DNA of 64,000 nt from Morchella semilibera (lineage: Eukaryota > Ascomycota > Pezizomycetes > Pezizales > Morchellaceae). How positions within the stretch are numbered: the first letter of the stretch is position 1; every line of letters begins with the position of its first letter. The DNA is taken from the NCBI GenBank assembly GCA_009192285.1, contig WBVU01000004.1, positions 1,882,001 through 1,946,000 on the forward strand. The letters run 5' to 3'. Positions 57,254 to 64,000 of the stretch are shown here, piece by piece. Under the pieces are notes generated by a model. The model did not search any database and was not told the DNA's origin. It saw nothing but the letters and a program-made list of their open reading frames with translations. A program made the position numbers and the translations under genes.

Positions 57254-57681
57254 GTGTGTTAGTTCTTTCGGATAGCAGTATTTAGGGCGTTGGAGTACGG
57301 TTTCTTTTTTTTTCCCCTCTCTTTTTTTCCCCTCGTATACTCGGTACCCCCTCCTCCTCACATTTAGGATATTGTAGCGAGTACACAAAGTATACTGCCA
57401 TTGTAGATATCATGTTTGATTCCTAAGGGATAATCAGTAGAGGTACCAGGTGATGGCCGAGTGATACTCTGTTACCCTGCTAACGTACTTGTAGTATGTA
57501 GTACAGGGTAATAACCTAACCCTGTGACTGCCGTCCACACTCTAGCTAACACTCAACCAAAGAAAAAAAGTTCGTGACAACATTCCCTCATACGCTAGCA
57601 CCTCACAAATAAGTCGATCGACCTTCTTACAGAGCGCAGGATATACAAACTTCTTTGCGCATTTTAAAGAATACAATTTCA
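57254..57681. other. intergenic: tRNA 3' flank and eL22 promoter
   Basis: Holds T-rich tracts just after the tRNA and the upstream region of the ribosomal protein gene. A partial match to the dispersed sequence (CCGAGTGATACT) lies near 57456. No coding frame is seen. Confidence 0.55.
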
Positions 57682-58306
57682 ATGGTTCTAGTCAAAGTAT
57701 GTACACACCACACCGCTTTGCTGGTCACCGCTGCCTGCTTTTGTGGGCTGGTCGGTAGTATTGATCAGTAGGCTGAGTGTTATGAAAAATATAGAAGCCC
57801 ACCGCCAGTAAGGCCACCAAGAAGGGAGGAAAGCCCGAGAAAGTTACCCAGAAGGTAAGAAACAATTTATCGATTTTTCCCTGAAAGAGGCAGCATTCTA
57901 ACATCAATTTTTATAGTTTGTCATCAATGCGTCCCAGCCCGCATCGGACAAGATCTTCGACGTTTCCGCTTTCGAGAAGTTCCTTCACGATAAAATCAAG
58001 GTTGACGGCCGTGTCGGCAACCTCGGCGACACCATCCAAATCTCCCAGGAGGGTGATGGAAAAATCGTTGTGATTTCTCACATTCCCTTCTCCGGACGCT
58101 ACTTAAAGTACCTGTAGGTTTATCTATCACTTTTTTAAAACATAGAAAACACGCTGCTAATTGCATTCAAAATCGATAGTACCAAGAAGTTCCTCAAGAA
58201 GAACCTCCTCCGCGACTGGCTCCGTGTCGTCTCCACCAGCAAGGGTGTTTACGAACTCCGCTTCTTCAACGTTGTCAATGATGGCGAAGAGGAGGATGAC
58301 GAGTAG
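57682..58306 (+). CDS. rpl22: 60S ribosomal protein L22 (eL22)
   Basis: Four exons: 57682-57696, 57795-57854, 57917-58113, 58180-58306; 132 residues, the usual size. It is a component of the large ribosomal subunit. The first exon codes only MVLVK and the second the basic N-terminal tail ([20 protein letters not shown]). Exons 3 and 4 hold the conserved core ([60 protein letters not shown]) and the acidic tail EEEDDE. All introns have good GT-AG ends and restore family sequence. Small 5' exons separated by introns are common in fungal ribosomal protein genes. Confidence 0.95.
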
Positions 58307-61300
58307 AGGGTTGTGACGAACCTGCCTAGTGCCAGAGAAAATTGTGATGTCTTGGGGTAATATCTCATGGCTCACTTTTTCTGGTATAATGGCGGAACGT
58401 TAGAGGTCTCGTTTTCTTTTTTTTTTTTTTTTTTTTCAAAGGAGTTCAACTGTAAATAATTTTTTTTAAAAAATATCATTTCCTCTGAATAGTTTGCTGT
58501 TAGCTTGAATGAGCCCGGTTGAGCTAGCGTTCTTGTATGCTTAATCTTATGTTTTGACTGGTCCTCTTATACATTCTCTGGTAAATTTATAACCTGTAAG
58601 TGCCATGACAGGACGAGTACGTACTTGCATGTTCAGTTCGCAAGCTACTTGTAGGGAATGGGTACGAGCCTACAAAACGTCCAGTGCCCCCTCTTGGGAG
58701 CCGTTGGTATTCGTTTCTTTGACCCATGCCGCTCTGAATTGTATCGTGTTTTTGGTTGACTACATGTATCTAGACTTGCCTGAGTAAGGAAAGACGTTTA
58801 TATGTAGCCCTAACCTTTCTCCGCATGGTGATTTTGTGCCTACCATCTATTTATAGATTAGGAACCCTTACGATCTTATCGCATAGCTAGGCAGCCCTTA
58901 TCCTGGCGCTACTAAACAATATTATTATTAGTGGAACACTTACATTGGTTTTATTCTAAACTTATCTGGGACCACACTTTACATCCGAACTCCGACGTCC
59001 GAATAACATACCTCCCTATGTCTCTACTTGACAGTCCAAGTATTGCACGGCGGCTGGAGGGGAAGGGGGGGAGGGAACATCGAGACTTCAGATGTAGTTA
59101 ATCTACATCTAATCACAACAACCTTTCCGGCAAGTACGATCATTTCACCGTCCTACCTTCACTCTGCGGATTCCATAGAGATCCTAACGCCTAGGCGCAG
59201 CTCTACAGTATACACAGCACCCATCAATCGTCGAGATCGAACTTCATTGCTACTGCTCGGGCTCCAAGTCTCAAGATGCCCATTCGGCTGCAGTGACAAT
59301 TGTTCCTAGGAATCCGGCCGGTAAAACATTGTGGATCGATTAATGATTATGAACTATAGATCAAACTATGTAGCGCGGATATATACTCCTACCAGTTGGA
59401 CGATAGCAATTCGACCCAATTTGACAAGATAATTTGGTCATCTGCAGGCTTGCAATCAGCCCACAGTGTTCGGTAATAGAAGTATAACTTCGATGATTCA
59501 AAAAAAAAAATGTCACCCGATACGCATACTGAACAGCTAGGCCAATTTAACTTTTCGATGTTTGGGAATGTCTTTTTCCTAGGCGTTAATCAAACAAAAT
59601 TTCTGAAATAAGAAGTGTTATGCCTAGATGTAGCTCTATCCTATGCACATTGGTAACACCAGAGATCCTTAATGATATAAGTAATCAGGAACCAAGACCA
59701 CAGGAATGCACGTTGAATGTGGAACAGCTTCACATTGGTCCTGGCTATCATTTAGGACGGGGGAATTCGGGACTAATGAGCTGGTAAACATTTGGGTCGT
59801 GGAATGCAGTAACACTGCCGAGAAAGATTGATATTATCACATTTGGATGACGCAAATTTGCTACTATATCGTTCGTTGATGACATAGGGGTCGAGTCTGG
59901 TTGGTTTATGTATTCTGTGGAGCCAGGTCCCGTTGCATGGAATAAGATCACCTCTGGAGACTTTTTTGCGATCCGGGGAGTTATGCAATCGATGAAAATA
60001 ATAATTGGCCTATTCAAAAGCAGGGGCATTGAAATATGTACCTACCTAAACGCCTTCTATATTACTTTAGATATAACGTTGTGAATAGTACTGTGTGCCC
60101 CTGGATTATATCAACTACATAAGTCTGAGGTTTTTTTTTTTCTTAGATCCCGGACTCGCCATAGCTCATGGGAGGCAAAAGAGGTGGAAATGTCTTCTGC
60201 CGACAATAAATCTTATTTGCCACTGTACGTACATGTAGCTTTCGGCCTGTCACGAGTACGGTTCCAGGGTTCCAGATCACGATCAATTCAAAGATCTTCC
60301 ATAAACATGCCTGTCCAAGTTATTCCAACACGAGTCAGATTTGTATGTCTACGTCTCTAACTGGGATCCACTTATTTTTGTTGATTTCGCCTATTTATTA
60401 GACCTACTCTGGTAAGAGGAGCTATCAACCCTGCAGCATATTGCGCCATAGAAAAGAGTGGGGAGGCTGACATCTTATCTACTCTACCATATCGCTGGTA
60501 AGTTCGTCGATTTTAAAATTCTAATATTGTCCTATTAGGGGCTGCTGAAATTACCTCCCATGAATGGTCATTAGAAGCGCAAAATATGAGTACCACTGGT
60601 CCAATAAGCACATCGTTTCCCCCGTAGGTATGTCATTTTACATCTGCAGATTAGTTGGCCGACAGGGTGCTTCCGTCAGGGTGGACAAACGGGCATGACA
60701 CTTGCAGGAGCAGCAGCAGCAGCAATGCAGTAGATAGCCACATGTATCTTGGCGGGTGCGATTCCTACTTGTACCTAGAAACCCCATGTTAAAAACTCAA
60801 AGTTAAAAACCAAACAAATTGGTAAAATGATACAATTTTTTTTGGGCAAGTTATAGTTGCAACCATGTACCAGCGATGAATGGCTCGGAAGGAAGGATTC
60901 TAGAGCCGGTGTCGGGATGCAACAAGCTGTGGACCGGGAAGAGCATGCGCGTGAAAGCCGTGTTTTGTTTACTTTCTCTACCTGTTCACTTCATTCCAGC
61001 AGTTTCAGTTTTTTGTCCCTGCCTCTCTATTTTTTTTTTGTTTTGCCATTTTTTTTTACTTGGCAATACACCTTTAATATGGGTGAAAAAAAAGAAGAGA
61101 ATTTTCCGATCTGCAACAAAAGAGGGGCTGAAGATCCGGCAACTGAAAATGCTGTGAATTACTCCAGGGTTTGGTTGATCACGAGGTAACTCAATTGAAG
61201 CACAGGTTTTAAAGCACAAGCGGGTCTAAAAAGGCCTTTCTAACCGAGTTTGTCTACTGTTTGATTCGGAAGACTCCCATTCTTCTCAAAAGCGTTAAAA

Positions 61301-61736
61301 AGAAAATTTACCCCACATACATGAATGTCGTATGTAACCCAAGGAAACGAGGTGATCCGTCTATTCTGCGGAACTAAGTTCTAGGCTCTCATCCCGATGC
61401 TGAGAGTCATGATATCTCAATACAAAAAATGCGTTGGTTATGCCTGCGCTGCCACCCCCCCCCCCCCACCCCCACCCCCCCTCCGCCCTCCCCCTCCCCT
61501 CCCCCCACAGATATATTGAATTTTCTTGATGATAGGAACATCTCGAGAAGAAGAATAGAACCAAACGCCTTTACTTTGTAACAAGCAACCGGGACGATAC
61601 ATTCACTAGCCGTAAACAGCTCATGGGTATTAGAACTCTCTATGTGTCTGAACTTATTGTATTTTTTTTGTTTTTTTTGTTCCCCTTAGAAGCCTAAATC
61701 CTTCCTCCACGATCCTCGGCTAGCCGAAAGCGAGTA
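58307..61736. other. 3.4-kb convergent intergenic region, no convincing gene
   Basis: Starts with the 3' end of eL22, including a T-run near 58418-58436. A 93-codon minus-strand ATG frame at 60029-59748 (MPLLLNRPIIIFIDCITPRI at its start) has natural-looking composition but no domain; it could be an exon or remnant and is not called. Near 61455-61502 there is a dense C-rich stretch including C13. TACATGTA copies lie near 58761 and 60229. Confidence 0.5.
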
Positions 61737-62327
61737 TCATGATGGATTTAGCAGATAGTTGATACTAGCCACGCGTCGTTTATCGATGTGACTATCGCGA
61801 GTTCGTGCTTCATCAACGATGCGAATTTCGTCGGTCTTGCGTTCTCCGATGAGTCCTAGAAACAGAGAAAAAAAAAACATAGACAAGGTCAGCTCCATAT
61901 TCGGACTGCCCTCCCATGAAAAGAAGGGCCAAAAAATCTAAGTTTAGGAAAGCCAGACGGCTAGCTCGCTTCTCTTTCCGCTTCTTTATGGTTTGGTGAT
62001 TCCGGTATCGTCTCTTGATGATCCAGACGATCTCGTCGTCTTTTCCGTCGAGCGCAGGGAACCGCCTAACAAGCTTCTGCTTCAGGTTTGCCAGATTCTC
62101 CTCCGGGAGGGCCGTGAAGCCCTCGTAACCACCGGCGAAAGCAGTCCAGTCAACGTTTTTCCGTAGAAACTCCTACTGAAGCCGTCAGTGAGATCCGAGA
62201 AAACGAGTAAGTCTTCTGCGGGAAGCAGCAAAGAATAGACAGAGAGAGAGATACTGACTCGTATCTGGGAATACGCGCCTTCGGAGATTCCTAGACGCCT
62301 GAGGATTTGGTCTTTGGAGTTTGCCAT
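61737..62327 (-). CDS. small unrecognised basic protein, 133 residues
   Basis: Proposed exons: 62327-62259, 62172-61959, 61855-61737. Exon 1 encodes MANSKDQILRRLGISEGAYS and joins at QIR to EFLRKNVDWTAFAGGYEGF in exon 2. Exon 2 continues with LANLKQKLVRRFPALDG and a very basic helix (IIKRRYRNHQTIKKRKEKRA). Exon 3 would give LIGERKTDEIRIVDEARTRD and end RVASINYLLNPS. The first junction is well supported by phase. The second uses a weak GTCTGG donor; it is chosen because it continues the charged helical character, and a different splice or a longer exon 2 is possible. No family is recognised. The basic helix could bind nucleic acid or simply be helical; no function is proposed. Confidence 0.55.
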
Positions 62328-63099
62328 GAGATGGATTGATGGTAAAACCAAATTGAGGCGGGGGCGGGGGACCGGAGAGTCGGCGGGGTTCTTTTCTCAG
62401 CTTTTGCCAAGGCCTAAGGCTTTGTGTTCGCGAACCAGTCATATGGAAACTGGGAAACAGGCAAATCAGAGAGGAGTGCCTAGTGTGGGTGAAAACGAGA
62501 TCAAAAGGGACGGAGATCGGTTGAAAGCGTTGGAGTGGAAGTTGTCGCAACCGCGTGCTTCAGGTGCTTCAGGAAATCTACGATGACGTGCATGCGGCAT
62601 GCCTCGAGTGAGAGTTTATGAACTGTTTCACATTGCTTTTTTTGGGGGACCATGACCATATGAGAGGAAAAGCCCCGCTCAACTGCCGGGAAAAAGACCC
62701 CACTTGCGACAGAAACGACGAGAAACGATGTGAATCGATGCCGTACATAAAAATTTCTGAATGACGGCGGAGACTGTGGGAAATGGGTGGGAAATATTGG
62801 GGGGAAAAGACTGATATCCTTATCGTGACCATATAAGGTTCAGCCGAGATTAAAATGCTTGTTTCTGATGCGGATGTCAGAATCACAGGAGGTGATTGAC
62901 TGCAAAGTCTCCTCCCCCGCACCAGTTTTTTTTTTCTTTTCCTTTAATGACGACAACAACAGCAATAATAATATCGGTTAACAACAACGTAATAGTAGTT
63001 TTTATTTTAGTATCGAGCTTTGTTTTTATAAATAAAATGAAATTAACTTGGAAAAATGAGAAAATCCTCGGATATCTATCTCATCAGATTTGGGCCCAT
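62328..63099. other. intergenic between two minus-strand genes
   Basis: Holds the promoter of the 133-residue gene on the left and the 3' flank of HIS1 on the right. Frames in it lack ATG starts or domains. Confidence 0.55.
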
Positions 63100-64000
63100 T
63101 TAAGCCGAAGCTGGTGGGTCGGGTGAAGATCTTGAGTTGGCAATAGTTGTCACCAAGATATCTGTGGCGCCCAGTTCCTCGAGGCTGTAAGATGAAGAAG
63201 AGGGCGTTAGCTGCTGTTGCTAGTAAAGGGGGGGATTAAACACACCTGTCCATGATATTAGCGATCTTCCGCTTCTCCACCATGACCGACACCGCAACCC
63301 ATCCTTCTTCCTCCAACATTGTCACACTGGGAGCACGTTTTCCGGGAGTGATAGTCTTGACTAACTCAAGCTTACTCCGGGGAACGTTGTATGTGCAGAG
63401 AACATACTTTTTAGCGGCTTTACCATGAAATTAGCATGCGGTTTGGTGGAAATTGCGGGGCAGGGAACTTACTGATGACACCGCGTATCCTAGACTCAAT
63501 GGTCTTGATGAGCTGTGGGTTCGATGGGTGCTTAGATTTGATAAGAATCGCCGTAGTCTCCAAAACCGTCGCAATCGGCTTGAGCCCTGCCGCTCTCATG
63601 GTCTCACCAGATTCTGTGGGGGTTTTCATCAGCAAATAAGCCTAGCGAATTTGTCATGGAAATTACAGACGACACAACACATACCAACGAGATCAACGAT
63701 TCCGTCTGCCACGCCCAAGGCGCAAGCAGCTTCAACACTGCCACCGACATATTTGATCCTCGTTCTCAATCCGGCCATACCCATAGCACTAGCTGGGCGA
63801 GAGATCTCCCCGTGGGCCAGCATGGGGTTTCCGTTCGTCAACTTTACATCGGATTGCTCCTGTTCGAGCTTTGCAAAGTAAGTGCTAGCGAGACCGGTAA
63901 AGCTGGTGACAATGTTTTTTCCGATCAGTTGACTCGGGTCGGTGTACTCGCCCATCTCTGGAACTTGGACCTGGAGCTTACAAGCACCGAACCCAAGGTT
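63100..64000 (-). CDS. HIS1: ATP phosphoribosyltransferase, C-terminal part (runs off right edge)
   Basis: Four visible exons: 64000-63685, 63613-63473, 63417-63246, 63184-63100; 237 residues plus the stop. The N-terminal part lies beyond the window. The enzyme joins ATP and PRPP in the first step of histidine synthesis and is feedback-inhibited by histidine. Visible blocks: IGKNIVTSFTGLASTYF, IKYVGGSVEAACALGVADGI (PRPP-site region), ESGETMRAAGLKPIATVLE, and the C-terminal regulatory ACT-like domain (TAKKYVLCTYNVPRS, KRAPSVTMLEEEGWVAVSVM, ELGATDILVTTIANSR). All three introns are short, phase-consistent and restore conserved sequence. The C-terminus ends SSPDPPASA. Confidence 0.93.

Noticed and set aside
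1-64000. CRISPR array or biosynthetic gene cluster
   Set aside because: No regular spacer-repeat array and no polyketide, peptide-synthetase or terpene genes are visible. The genome is eukaryotic.

Overview
The window is nuclear DNA of a filamentous ascomycete (Pezizomycotina). The evidence is short GT-AG introns of about 50-180 bases with CTAAC/CTGAC branch sites, a CAP20/perilipin-type lipid-droplet protein, a chitin deacetylase with CBM18 modules, a Pho85-type kinase, and two tRNA genes with introns just after the anticodon. I could not settle the class or genus. Exon joins were worked out by hand from splice signals, reading phase and family conservation. They were not tested against transcripts.

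Left part (1-24.2 kb): the N-terminal part of an unrecognised Ser/Pro-rich protein running off the left edge (-); a perilipin-like protein (-); a DCAF6/IQWD1-type WD40 protein (+, 4 exons); a seven-exon chitin deacetylase (-); about 9.4 kb with no convincing protein gene but with tRNA-Tyr and several inverted repeats; then a mitochondrial-type CDF metal transporter (-). Middle part (26-46.7 kb): a large F-box-like protein with a C-terminal cysteine module (-), a BCAS3-domain protein (+), 6-phosphogluconolactonase (-), a class II (SIRT4-like) sirtuin (-) and an unrecognised coiled-coil protein (-). Right part (48-64 kb): the Pho85 cyclin-dependent kinase (-), a MYND zinc-finger protein (+), HSP90 (-, 7 exons), tRNA-Arg(ACG), ribosomal protein eL22 (+), a small unrecognised 133-residue protein (-), and the C-terminal part of ATP phosphoribosyltransferase HIS1 (-) running off the right edge.

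The genes are mostly unrelated housekeeping genes. I see no biosynthetic cluster, defence island or CRISPR array. Intergenic DNA is long and carries the oddest signals: the palindrome TACATGTA about 33 times, none inside a predicted exon; at least ten poly-C/poly-G runs of 10 or more; a 155-bp element with terminal inverted repeats between TA dinucleotides; a foldback element of about 220 bp; and a dispersed sequence related to ACCGAGTGATATT. The three genes at 38-39 kb and 44-46.7 kb are visibly richer in G+C than their surroundings.
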